Assembly: GCF_037392515.1 (NCBI RefSeq)
Contig: NC_090283.1
Location: forward strand, 21,120,001 to 21,184,000
Source: Haliotis asinina
Lineage: Eukaryota > Mollusca > Gastropoda > Lepetellida > Haliotidae
Length of the DNA: 64,000 nt
Direction: 5' to 3'
Shown here piece after piece: positions 31,741 to 42,655 of the stretch. The position numbers and the translations under genes are program-made. Below the pieces are notes generated by a model, which was not told the origin of the DNA, ran no database searches, and saw only the letters and a program-made list of their open reading frames with translations. Each line of letters begins with the position of its first letter. The first letter of the stretch is position 1.

Positions 31741-32510
31741 GAAACAAGATGATGTCTGGATGTTGCTGTAATATCCACTTCCCCTTAACTAGTTCCGAAA
31801 ATATTGCAACGCTAAGCGTCTCATAGATGCCATGTATGCAGATTTTTGTGGTAACACACTTCGACAAGAAGTAGGCAACTCATGTGCATCAGTTGACCCT
31901 TTCTAGCTGATTTGTCTGTTGATGTTTATCATTTGCATTTTCTGTTTTTTTATGCAGACAAAACAAAGGAATTCGGTCATTGCAGCTTAAGCTTTAAGAA
32001 GTGGACTGTATAATATCGCGCAATAACCATCAAATAACACATTCCCTTTGGCTCATTCACCCAACTTAAATATAGAAAAAAGCGACCAGAGATTCCCCCA
32101 TGTGTTCCATGTTAAGATCTAAGCGTTATCGTAAGGATGGGAAAGCGACATTACCTCGGTGTACCTGGTGGCAGCAAGAGTTTATGTTCCCCAGTGAGTT
32201 GAGGTTGACAATACGACGTGTCGTGGAGACTGATATCCAGTAATCGAGAGAAAAACAAAGCGCCTTTGATCAACTGAGCTCGGTATCGGCGATATATCAT
32301 AAATAATAATAATAAAATACATATCGAGAGTGGCAAATGAATGTGTTTATCTAACTGTTGTAACAGTAAACAGACGATTCTTATTTACCACTACAGTTGA
32401 TTATATTACACCACTTAGATCATAATCAATTATATTTTATGAAAATACTTACAAAAATAGATTATATGACAAGCGATGGCCTACTGTATTTTATTTGTGT
32501 CAAAATAACC
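31741..32510. other. Gene-free interval
   Basis: No supported feature. Confidence 0.4.
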
Positions 32511-32516
32511 TGTACG

Positions 32517-32738
32517 CAATCATTCTTATACAAATCATTCTTACACAAATCATTCTTACACAAATCATTCTTACACAAATCATTCTTATTCAAATCATTC
32601 TTACACAAATCATTCTTACACAAATCATTCTTACACAAATCATTCTTATACAAATCATTCTTATTCAAATCATTCTTACACAAATCATTCTTACACAAAT
32701 CATTCTTATACAAATCATTCTTACATAACAGGACTGAG
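32517..32738 (+). repeat. Minisatellite, 15-bp unit (ACAAATCATTCTTAC), about 15 copies
   Basis: Nearly perfect; some units have TAC replaced by TAT or ATT. As 15 is a multiple of 3, every frame repeats a pentapeptide (plus frame KSFLH, minus frame CKNDL) without stops, so overlapping ORFs here are artefacts. Confidence 0.95.
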
Positions 32739-32944
32739 TGGTCACGCTGATGACCCGGGTTCGATTCCAACATTAGCATAAAGAAAGGCATCACTAAAGT
32801 GCAACACAAATCACCTTCCTGTTGAAATTGTGCACCAAAGACCATTCACTATACCTGGCAATACAAATCCAGATTACTTTCAGAAATTGGCATTCGTTTT
32901 GAAGGAGTTTCAAGATCAAATCACCACGTCACGTCAGGACCGCG

Positions 32945-33230
32945 ACAAGGAACATCGCCATTGAAAGAATGCATGCTGGAGATAAGCATTCTTCTGTTGA
33001 CAGGCGCCTGAATGTTACTCTGAGTAAGATATCATGGCTTGCGGCTCGTTGCAACCAAACAGCTATAACAAATGACCGTCACCGTACAGGCAGATCTCCA
33101 GTTACCGCTGCAGCCCAAGATCGATACATCCTGGTCCTACAGCTGCGTGATCGCACTGACATAGGCTAGAGCACAACAGCCAGGGTGCCTGTACTTCACA
33201 GGATATCCGATCAAACTGTGTTTGGCTTCA
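32945..33230 (+). pseudogene. Tc1-like transposase fragment (two HTH regions)
   Basis: Reads NIAIERMHAGDKHSSVDRRL, NVTLSKISWLAARCN, GRSPVTAAAQDRYILVLQ, a stop after RTDIG, then TTARVPVLHRISDQTV. These are the paired helix-turn-helix DNA-binding segments of a Tc1 transposase. The catalytic domain is absent. It is the same family as 30314-30552. Confidence 0.75.
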
Positions 33231-33711
33231 TATTTTTTTAAAATAAGACATGTTTTGTAGCTGTCCCTCAGATATTGTTCTTTCCCGTAACGACAGCCTC
33301 AAATTTGAAATAATATATGATCCCTGATGCCAAGATACCCAAACTTCTGCATGCTCTTTGGCACTTCCTGTGTTCTCATGATGACAAAAGTTCCAGATGT
33401 TCCGTTGACTGAGAATTGCGGGGAAAGGACTTAAAATATTAGGTCTTGGAGCATATATTTATTAAGCGTCATTCCTGTAACAATACTGTTGCACTGACAT
33501 GTACAATATTGCAAAATTTTGCTTCCATGATTGCATCTGAACTGTGAAACATTTGAAACTTGGAAAGTCCAGTTTTCATGAGGGGGCATTAATGTTCTCA
33601 TAATGTAATTTGTGTTAATGTACTTCTTTCCTTTAACATTCTCTCCTGTAACGCTAAAAATTGCAACAGGAAAAAAAATCAGACGTTTAAACATGAACTA
33701 TATATAATATA
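33231..33711. other. Gene-free interval with recurring CCYGTAACRRYA word
   Basis: TTCCCGTAACGACAG, ATTCCTGTAACAATACTG and CTCCTGTAACGCTA occur here. Similar words (TTTCCTGTAACAGGC, TCCCGTAACAACACTG) recur near 36855-36895. No gene was seen. Confidence 0.4.
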
Positions 33712-33822
33712 AACTTGTATCTTAATATATTATTAGGTGTGAACCTGTCACACTTTTGGTTCAATATATAATTATGTTTATACAATGTGAAGAACAGATG
33801 ATAAGTGATATTTTTGTCCTCA
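33712..33822 (+). repeat. Direct repeat flanking the transposase region, left copy
   Basis: It matches 36745-36855 (CTTAATATATT..TTAGGTGTRARCCTGT, then ATGTTTATAYAATGTGA) at roughly 80 percent by eye. It may mark the outer boundary of an older composite repeat. Confidence 0.6.
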
Positions 33823-33937
33823 GGCGGTTACAGCAGAGAATGGTAATTGTTGCGGGAAAGAATATATCTGTCACTGTGATTATTATGTTCAAGGTTTTAC
33901 TAATATTTTACCCCATATCCTGGTCAACACATATAAG

Positions 33938-36570
33938 ATGATCCACGACCTGACAAATGATCCCAATTTGCATACTTGGGAACGCCCCACAGAACGATCC
34001 ACTTGAAACAAGAGGGAGACAGGTTGTCTGATAAATATCGAGAAGTTCATTTTCCCCGTGCATTTCACGCATGAATTGTTGTAGCACACTCGATTTGGGA
34101 ACAGGTACAATCCCAACGAATTGAATCAACACAATATACTGAGCAAATATGTTTAGGACCACCGATCCATTTCACGAAGCAAATGACATTTTCCTGTTGT
34201 TGTTTTTAAAACAAAATTGTTGAGTATCTAAAATGCTTGTCAATGCCCCAATCATCTATTTGTCTTCGTCTTAACTAAAGGTTAGCGTGGAATATCAGTA
34301 TCTTATGCCTGAAATTGCAGTCTTATCATTCGAAGGGATATGCGGTGTTGTTTTAATGGGTAAAGTTGACTTTTCGTCAGCTAAATATTAAATAGATAAC
34401 AACTACATATAGTTAATTGTGTTTCATTTAACATTTTAATATGATAAAAGTTATCTGTTACTGAATGGTGGTGGCTAAATCAGAGTAGCAAGGGGGAAAT
34501 ATTTTTACCCCATAATTTTGTTCCTATTTCTCTGTACGGGCTGATTTTCGTCCATAATTCCGCTGGTGATCGACCGGAAATACATGTCTTGGAAATTTAT
34601 ATGACCGGTTCCTGAGAAATGGTTAGTATTCAAACAATATTTCCAAATTTCTATCATATTTTTATTATGGTCACCAAAATTGTGTACAGAAAACTGAAAA
34701 TACCTTTTGACATTGATAAGTCAGAGAAAAATATCTTTGTACACATATTTGTCGGTTTGGGGATTACTCAGTACCAGACTCGGTAGATTTATCAGTGACT
34801 AAAAAAATATAAAATACAGACAACTCACCAAAGATTACTCTTTTTTATGACAAAGTATGGGAACAGTAAAAACCTGATGTAGTATGTGTCAATTATTAGA
34901 CAAGACACAACAATGCTGGAAAATTAGGCGGACTTACTGATTTATGCTTTAATTATCACTCTCTGAATCAGTCTCGGTGTCTGAATCACTTGCAAGTCCT
35001 AAGTCAATCACTAGTCTGTCAGTTTCCCTTTCTACTGCGATTTCGCTTTGCCAGTAACCATCTTCAATTTTTTTAACATGTTTACAACGTTCCGACCATT
35101 CTTTGCACCGATTGCAGACATCCTTTCATTTATGGCAACTCTTATGGAACTTTTTTTTGTGAACTGCAAGTTTTGTGAAGCGACATAATTTTTCATATTT
35201 GCCCAAATTAACTCAATCGGGTTTAGTTCTGCGTGGTATGGCGGGAGACGTAGTACATCATGACAATGTTGCTTCAACATCGTGTCTACTCTGTAGACAG
35301 GGCCCGATTTGCTGGATTTTGCAAGAAACAATAGTTCGGCTTTAAGCATTTTCTCATCAAATGAGATATTGTGCCTTTGTAGCCACGCTTTTATGTCATC
35401 TTTTCTGTTGGCGGTTGTCGGACATTTGTCCACGTGCTTGCTATGATATGGTGTGTGATACGGTTGTAGAGCCCTTAAACCCCCACACGGTGCATTATCA
35501 ATAACGATAACACAGTGCAGTGGAAGGTTTGGGATCAACTTTTCCTGGAGCCATTTGGAAAAATTATCGAAGTTCATCTCGTCATGATAGTCTGCTGATT
35601 TGAGTTTGGAATAAAAAACAAGCAAAGCATTTGGAACAAAACCCCTGCATGAACCACAATAAGCCGAGGTCCGGTGCCAGACGGAAGTTGAATCCCATTT
35701 ATTACGACTTCTTCCTCAAGTTGCCAACACTTTGGGACAATGTGGTTTACATGCAACCATGTTTCCTCGATAAAGATGAGTGTTCGATTTTCTTCTCTGT
35801 ATTTCTTTATTGCACGCAAGTATTGCAAACGCTTGGAAACAATGTCTTCATTGAATGTTCCATTAAAAGTGTACCGTTTGACTGCGTTTTTCGCCACCTA
35901 AACCCCATGTCTTTGAGATATTTTCGAAAACTTTCCTTAGAACCCTTGTAGTTCAACTGGCACTTTGCTTTACCATACATCGTATCCAGAGTGGGTAGTT
36001 GTTTTTTTACACCATATAAACTTTGTACAAATTGACGGACTGCACACCGGTCGAAATCACCAAGTTTGTAACTGCAAGTTTTGGGTTTGCGCAACTTGGT
36101 GGGACTGATAAATGTAGGTCCACTCGCACTCCTACCACCTTCTGCCTTAATGCGCTTTAAAGTTGCCGTTGAGAGTCCAGTAGCAAGGCTACTTTTTAAA
36201 AGAGAATCTGCTTTGGTTGCACAATTTTTGTCCATATACATGATAACATTGTATGCTGCCTGAAAATGAACTATTTGCCCATGTTTTCCTAACTTGGACA
36301 TTTTTTACTACAACTGAAATCTGTTTAACAGTATTGAGACATGTCTAAAACAGTAGCGAGACTGGTGTTACACAGTAGCGAGACAGGTGTTAATCAGTAG
36401 CGGTGTTGATTTCATGTCGAGGTTAGCATGTATTGCACGTACATAATCGTCAAGCTATCTGTAGCAGCCAAGTGTACTCGCCCAATTCGTTGTACCGCCT
36501 CTCTTGTCACAAATGCCTTCAGTGCACAGGATCATCTAATATGTGTCTAGCAGTAGGAGTAATCATTACA
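33938..36570 (-). mobile_element. Autonomous-type DNA transposon (IS630/Tc1-like), degraded
   Basis: The left part (33938-34190) and right part (36340-36570) match the two halves of the short element at 48620-48990. The 2.1 kb between them carries the transposase pseudogene. Either the short element is an internal-deletion derivative, or the transposon inserted into an older repeat. Terminal inverted repeats were not identified with confidence. Confidence 0.55.
34949..36301 (-). pseudogene. DDE transposase (IS630/Tc1-mariner superfamily, DDE_3 type), frameshifted
   Basis: Three frames join into one protein: 36301 to about 35870, about 35897 to 35620, and 35625 to 35032, with single-base shifts between them. 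A further shift then leads into an acidic tail (DSDTETDSESDN) ending at a TAA at 34949. Seen are a GFRWRK block, IFIEETWLHVNH (first catalytic region), VIVIDNAPC (second Asp) and YHAELNPIELIWANMK (final Glu). In relatives the first motif is usually DETW, so the first catalytic Asp is Glu here. An extra segment follows DNAPC where relatives continue directly. The gene is dead. The call rests on motif order, not on a search. Confidence 0.82.
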
Positions 36571-36744
36571 CGAATACTATTCTCTACCGTATGTGTATGC
36601 AATTGCTGGATGTACATACTGATTTAACTACAATGAAATGCAACTGTTACAGTAAAGAAATTATTCTATTACTGTTAAGAACGTGTATGTTACGGTAGAA
36701 GATCAACAGCAGTTCACAGAGGATTTTTGTATAAAATATGCATA

Positions 36745-36855
36745 TGTCTTAATATATTCTTAGGTGTAAGCCTGTGTAAATTCACACTTTTTGGTGCAAT
36801 ATATTGATGTTTATATAATGTGATAAACGGATTGTTAAGCGTGATATTTTGTCTT
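36745..36855 (+). repeat. Direct repeat flanking the transposase region, right copy
   Basis: Partner of 33712-33822. Confidence 0.6.
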
Positions 36856-37954
36856 TCCTGTAACAGGCATATCTTTCCCGTAACAACACTGTTTTTTTTG
36901 TATTTTTTCATGGTTTTAAATAATGATATTGATTTTAAAATACCGTATCAAGAAGTATGAATGTTTTCATTACCTTTGATGTAACAAAGTGTTTTCTTGG
37001 GTGAGGTTTTGCTGAAAAATCTGAAATGGAAAGTTAGTTCTGTGTTTGAGTTTTTAGAAAGTATACATACAAATCTATTTAAGCAAAGAAATCCATTCAA
37101 ATTCAAACATTTATGTGGATATACATACAATCTAAGCTTATCTTCATGTCTGTCACACAATATTGCTAGAAATGTTTTTTTTATAACATGTTTCATCATC
37201 TAAAGTGTTATGGGAAAGAAATGTAAATTTGGTGATTTGAGAAAACGACATATTTATTTAAAAAAAGGAATTGCAATTAAGGCTGAGTTCTGTTATGTTT
37301 AGAAGGAGCAATAGCATATGATGCTATTTGAAGAATGAAAAAATAACTTTTCAGTCAATTCATTTTGTCATTTCATGAGAACCAAATGTTGGCATATTTT
37401 TTAAACGACTCATGCACGAGAATGCAGATAACCTAAAACTGCACTAAACGATGTCAAGCTGGAGCATATCCGAAGCACCGTATTTCCTCTACTAAGCGCC
37501 AGGCCGCTTATTTTTTCAACGGACTTCCAGACTCGGGACTTTTTAGAGGTCCGGCGCTCATACGCATTACCAGGAGCTAGTTTGGCATGTAAACATTTAT
37601 CTAGCATACATATCTATACACTTATGTCTTAAGTCACTGCTTTATCCCCGGCGCTTGTGAGAAGCTCGGCGCTCATCAGGGTCTCGGCGCAAAGGAACGA
37701 CAATGGCCAGTGCTTGTCTGGAATCAAATGACGACCCATCATTGCTTGTACGGGGAGTAAATGACTAGTATGGTCGGCAGAAAATGCCTTCATCGCCTTA
37801 AGCTTACGGGAGATGAGAAAATATTCCCTATAACCGTAATGGATTGAACGTGTTAGTCTCTCGGCCATAGAAACGCTAATTATTTGAAATTGTTTTCTAT
37901 GACAGAGCATTAGAGGTTCAAACCTACTGATAATGTCGCCTTGAAGATCCGGAT
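36856..37954. other. Gene-free interval with a weak minus-strand frame
   Basis: No supported gene. A minus-strand frame at 37629-37860 (MAERLTRSIHYGYREYFLIS) is open but unrecognised. Around 37475-37515 CGTATTTCCTCTACTAAGCG resembles an end of a DNA transposon I could not name. Confidence 0.35.
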
Positions 37955-38053
37955 TAGAAACTGTCTTCAGCAATCCATGCTTGTGGTAAGAGGCGGCTAA
38001 CGGGACCGGATGGTCAGGTTCGCCGACTTGGTTGCTGAGGATGGTGTAAAACA
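37955..38053 (+). mobile_element. SINE-L copy, internally deleted
   Basis: CTGTCTTCAGCAATCCATGC and GGCGGCTAACGGGACCGG, jumping directly to GTTGCTGAGGATGGTGTAAA. The middle 150 bp are missing. Confidence 0.75.
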
Positions 38054-38082
38054 ATAAACAGCTAAAGAATGTATGCTACCCA

Positions 38083-38610
38083 TCAAAAGTTCATCCTCGA
38101 TATCTCCAGGGTATACGTTCCGATAAGTCTCCACTATACCCTGGACGCATCTACGGCTCTGCCCGATAAATTTATTACCTCCCTTTGCTGGCTCCGCCTT
38201 CTCACAGTAGCCAGTCAGCTAGGCCGCCGTTATAACCGAGCTTGCCAGTGTCAACAAAGGCAGCGGTCGCAACTGCGAAGGTTTGCTCGCAGTGCGTCCC
38301 ACATTTTAGAGAAATCATACAAACAAATTGACAGGTCCGAAACTTTAAAACAACATATGCAAGAACGCCTTCTACCTCTTCCAGAGAACCTCTGCATGGT
38401 TTCTGTTGCCAAGTATAATCGGTTAAATAATTCAAAAAACGAAAGTGAGTTGTGATTGGTTCGCTCAGCTTCCCAGCGTAGACACCTGACTGGATCAAAA
38501 GACAGCCAAGGGAGGTAATAAATTTATCGGGCAGAGCCGTAGATGCGTCCAGGGCATAGTGGAGACTGATCGGAACGTATACCCTGGAGATATCGAGGAT
38601 GTCAAAAGTT
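38083..38610. mobile_element. Long-TIR DNA element with 9-bp TSD (MULE-like)
   Basis: The 99-bp inverted repeats at 38092-38190 and 38503-38601 differ at only a few positions and begin CATCCTCGATATCTCCAGGG. The 9-bp word tcaaaagtt flanks them (38083-38091 and 38602-38610). Long TIRs with a 9-bp duplication fit Mutator-like elements. The 312-bp interior encodes no transposase, although a plus frame at 38069-38455 is open. Another TIR of this family is at 41832. Confidence 0.82.
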
Positions 38611-38805
38611 TAGACTCACTTAAAGCGCCCACTTACTGTTATGTGTATGGATACATGGAAGACGAATTGGACGACCCCTATGATCGCCCAATCATATGTG
38701 AGACGAACTCATCACACACCAGCCACTGTTTAGGGTTCGGCGAGACTTACAAAATTCCCCAGTCACTGACACTGATCTCTCAACAAACGAAAATCCGCAT
38801 AAAAC

Positions 38806-39365
38806 ACAGATATTTGACCTGCAGTACATATGCGTTTGGTGTTTCTGTTGACATGGTAACCATTAGCTGATATTTCCGCAAGGTGACAGATTTTGACCTG
38901 CAGTATAATACACTTTGGGGTTTCTGTTGACATGGTAACCATTAGCTGATATTTCCGCAAGGTGACAGATTTTGACCTGCAGTATATACACTTTGGGGGT
39001 TTCTGTTGACCTGGTTACCATTAGCTGATATTTCCGCAAGATGACAGATATTTGACCTGCAGTATAAAACACTTTGGGGTTTCTGTTGACATGGTTACCA
39101 TTAGCTGATATTTCCGCAAGATGACAGATATTTGACCTGCAGTATAAAACACTTTGGGGTTTCTGTTGACATGGTTACCATTAGCTGATATTTCCGCAAG
39201 ATGACAGATATTTGACCTGCAGTGTAAAACACTTTGGCGTTTCTGTTGACATGGTTACCATTAGCTGATATTTCCGCAAGATGACAGATATTTGACCTGC
39301 AGTATAAAACACTTTGGGGTTTCTGTTGACATGGTTACCATTAGCTGATATTTCCGCAAGGTGAC
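38806..39365 (+). repeat. Tandem array, 80-bp unit, 7 copies
   Basis: Word ATTAGCTGATATTTCCGCAA recurs at 38862, 38941, 39020, 39100, 39180, 39260 and 39340. The first two steps are 79 bp and the rest 80 bp. The last four copies are almost identical, so amplification is recent at the 3' side. Minus-strand ORFs here are artefacts. Confidence 0.95.
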
Positions 39366-40648
39366 ATCCTTGAATATTGCCAAAACGCTATTTCAGCGTC
39401 TGGTTACTCTCTGTTGTGGTTTGCTCCATGTGGATCATCCGGAAGCTATCGCACGGAAAATAGCATTCGGAATCGCTCGGGTACAAACCTTTTCGAGTTC
39501 AAAGGGTATCTTGCGAATATAACCTTTCGCGATTTGGCAGTCTGTGTTCTGATTTATCAGTCTAAAAGGTTGCCTGACGCGACCTCCAACTAGGGTTTTT
39601 TAGACTCAGTACAGAAGTGCAACGAATAACACTGAGGCTAAGTTTACTTAGACTGATATGACATGTAGCTCACTTCAGCTTTCAGACAGATAAAGTTCCA
39701 TCCTTCCATAGTCCAACAATTCCACCCTGTGAACAGGTTACAGAGGGTAATGTATATATTTAGATTCACATTTCAAACGACGTTCGCCATTGCTGCTCAT
39801 ACGTCGTTTGGTGAAATAGACATCGCCACGTGTGACGCATCTGTGAACAAATACAACAGCGTCTAAAACATATGAGATCGCGAGAACGCGAGAAAATGAA
39901 ATGTCGCATACTCGCGATTTAGTGTTTTGTGGCCTTATTTGACAAGTCGATATTGCGAGATTTGACAGCTTGTACAAATGTCCCATTCTCGCGTTGTCTA
40001 CTCTCGACAAAAAGTGCTTTGTACAAAAAACGAGCGTGCAAGATCGTGAGAACGCGAGATTTTGTCATTTTTAGCTTGTTTCCAACAAGCCATACATATC
40101 CGACGCTGTGGGTGGGCTTTTTAATCTATCTTTCTTCTCTTGGTGAACTCTAGTCTGTCCTACAGACCCTGAAGTTTATATATCCAAGAAAGCCCACGCA
40201 AGTCTAGAAAATGTGGCAAGTCTGGAAGAAAGTCTCCGGGCGCCATTTCATTATATTACTTTTTTCACTATGAAAGTGTTTTTTCAGGAAAATATGTTCA
40301 TTTCAGAGACTAGCTGTTAGTCTAGGTGAACTCATCATATCTTATTTTGAACACTTGACTTGCATGTGCCTGTGTGTGTGACGCAGTCCACAGGTGGATC
40401 AGGCTAGGGTCACATTAGTTTGGTGTCATCACTGCTTGTTATTAAGTCACAAACACATGTCTCGTACAATAAGGGTCGCACAGTGGACTGTTTGTAGGCT
40501 TGCTACGGTTTTGATGACATGTAAGTCACTGAAGCGTATAATGTGTTGCTATGCACTGGGAACGCCAACTACAAACTCAGAGAATTAGATCTGAGATTAA
40601 TTCTCAAAATGAGTGATGTATTGAATCTGAACACTCATAAAAAACCGC
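39366..40648. other. Gene-free interval with GCGAGAACGCGAG motifs
   Basis: GATCGCGAGAACGCGAG near 39873 and GATCGTGAGAACGCGAG near 40041, with inverted CTCGCG words between them, form a small inverted/direct repeat cluster. 40180-40325 is copy 1 of a diverged repeat also seen at 42365 and 42540. No gene. Confidence 0.45.
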
Positions 40649-40925
40649 TTCCGTGGTGCGGTGGTTAGAGCGTCCGCCTAGAGAGCGGAAGGTCCGGGGT
40701 CATACCAAAAGACGTTAAAGCATGGTACTTGTTGGTCCCTGTCTGACGCTCGGCATTGATGGGTACAACAAGGACTGATCGGCTCGGAGTCCGTGTAATC
40801 TGTCTGAGTGGGGTATACATGCATGGTATTTATATGCTGGCACTTTAAAACCAGTCTGGGCTAGTACAAGCAGCCACACATACACACGCACGTACGTTAT
40901 CATAGCGAATTATTCATTTTAGTAC
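40649..40925 (+). mobile_element. tRNA-derived SINE, third family
   Basis: The tRNA-like head GTGGTGCGGTGGTTAGAGCG has an anticodon-like hairpin CCGC-CTAGAGA-GCGG (AGA in the anticodon position) and a decayed T-loop (GGGGTCATACC). The body, including ACTTGTTGGTCCCTGTCTGA, CGCTCGGCATTGATGGG and GTCTGAGTGGGGTATACATG, resembles a SINE body I know from several molluscs. It is not a functional tRNA gene: the acceptor stem does not close and the T-arm is broken. Confidence 0.6.
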
Positions 40926-41177
40926 GTCGTTACCACATTTCATCTCACCTCACCTCATTTCAGATATCAAAAGGTAACTTTACCGTAGGGTCGTAGACTA
41001 CATGCCCTCCAACAGCTTTTGTACACGAAGTGCCTTGTGATCAGCCTGTGGTCTGTGGTGATAATTTGACCTTTGGACTAGTCAGTGAAACAGGTGATCG
41101 CGATGAACACCTTTTGTACCTTCAGTCTTCCTTTCAGTGATCAGTACAATAATTTTAATTTGGAACGAGTGAGTGAC

Positions 41178-41285
41178 TTGGGTTGTTTTTCCACGTGAAG
41201 ATCCGAATAAGAAACCCGTGCTTGTTGTAATTGCGACTAACGGGATCGGGTGGTCAGGCTTAGTGAGTGCGGTATAAAACCATAA
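41178..41285 (+). mobile_element. SINE-L copy, internally deleted
   Basis: ACGTGAAGATCCGAATAAG, GACTAACGGGATCGGGTGG, TCAGGCTTAGTGAGTGCGGT and ATAAAACCA, with the central region deleted, as at 37955. Confidence 0.75.
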
Positions 41286-41822
41286 TCCATTTTTGTATTC
41301 CATTGTGACAGTTGTTTCGTTGACCGCCTGGATAACATACGACGCTTTCACTAGATAGTGTATGATAGGTGTATTCGAGTAAGGGAGAAAGTTGCTGACT
41401 CCCCGAATCCGAGGCGGCTTACAGTTTACACAACACCAAATGTTTTATCAGAGACGTCTATAGCAACAATATATTTTTGAAAAAGTATCCTGGCTATCAA
41501 CAGTCATTCCATGAACCCTATGGGTACAGTTTGGCCTTTAAGCTACAACAAACCACAATTTCTGGCCATCTTGTCAGGGTAACTCTCTGATCACCGGAAG
41601 CTGAACCACATCAACTCCAGTTCCGCACCAAATGTCACTTGAAAACATCTATACACACATAAGCATAAGTCATGATGATACAAAAGACTGTACCATATAC
41701 TTTAAACTGTTGTCAGCCTTATTTACTGGATGGATATGTTTAAAAAATACAAAAACATCTTATACTATTTCATCCAATCACAGCTATCACGTGTCTCTGT
41801 GTCTCAGTTCCTCTCGGTACGT
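41286..41822. other. Gene-free interval
   Basis: Nothing was recognised. Confidence 0.4.
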
Positions 41823-41930
41823 ACTAACCCACGGGTAATAAAATTATCGGGTCGATCCGTAAATGCGTCCAGGGTATAGAGGAGACTTTTCGGAACGTAT
41901 ACCCTGGAGATATCGAGGATGACTAACCCA
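41823..41930. mobile_element. Solo TIR (90 bp) with its own 9-bp TSD
   Basis: 41832-41921 matches one TIR of the 38.1-kb element, ending ATATCGAGGATG. It is bounded by actaaccca at 41823-41831 and 41922-41930. No second TIR is present. Confidence 0.8.
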
Positions 41931-42364
41931 AGGAGCATGTGATTCTGATTTAGTGTAGTGGTACCTACAGCTTGAGTAATGAACCATGCGCATCCTTACA
42001 AGGGCAGTGAGTGATGAAGCTGTAGGTTTAAAGCTGTACAGCTGAAAGTGACCAATAGCTCAATGACCAATAGTATAAACCTTGCAGCAAAGTAGATATC
42101 ACTGAAACATTTTTAAAAAATAGAAATAACAACAACATTAATAAATCTTCATTATTTTCAGTTAGGAAACGCGTCCAGTAAAAGACCATTTTATTGGTTC
42201 ATTGGTATTTATCGTTTATCGTTTATCACGCACAGAATGTGATTGACGACCAGTTAAGTTCAAGTTCGAAAAATCCAACCAACATGAGTTTTTAAGTCAT
42301 AAATGGACACACCAATGTGTTGTAGAGTCAGTTATAAAGAAACTAGTCTGCCACACTCAAGCAA

Positions 42365-42655
42365 ATATATCAAAGAAAGGCCTCGCAAGTCTAGAAAATG
42401 AGACAAGAATAGATCATTGAAAAAACTTGTATTTTCTGTCAGATATGTTCTTTTCAGTGATTACCTATCAGTCTATCAAGAAACATTAAGATCCTGAAAC
42501 GAACATATATATTACACCAAAAAAAACCCCCATGAAATTCAAGAATGTTTGAGGGCTGCTTTCCATTATTGTTTTTCATTTTTAATTTTGAAATGAATTA
42601 GTTTTTTGTGCTGTAAAATATGTTCATTTCATTGATTAGTTGTTAGTCTAGGGCT
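42365..42655 (+). repeat. Two diverged copies of a roughly 120-bp repeat
   Basis: CTCGCAAGTCTAGAAAATGA to ACCTATCAGTCTA (42381-42477), and 42540-42655 ending TGATTAGTTGTTAGTCTAGG. A third, better-preserved copy is at 40196-40325 (GCAAGTCTAGAAAATGTGGC to AGCTGTTAGTCTAGG). Confidence 0.6.

Noticed and set aside
32517-32738. CRISPR array
   Set aside because: Repeats are contiguous without unique spacers, and the genome is eukaryotic. It is a minisatellite.
32397-32845. Overlapping ORFs repeating KSFLH and CKNDL
   Set aside because: The 15-bp minisatellite keeps frames open on both strands. No domain and no conserved flanks.
37629-38054. 141-codon minus-strand ORF as a gene
   Set aside because: Its first third is SINE-L sequence read through. 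The rest has no recognisable domain, donor or start context.
40649-40706. A tRNA-Ser(AGA) gene
   Set aside because: The anticodon arm looks right, but the acceptor stem does not close, the T-arm is broken, and a SINE body follows.
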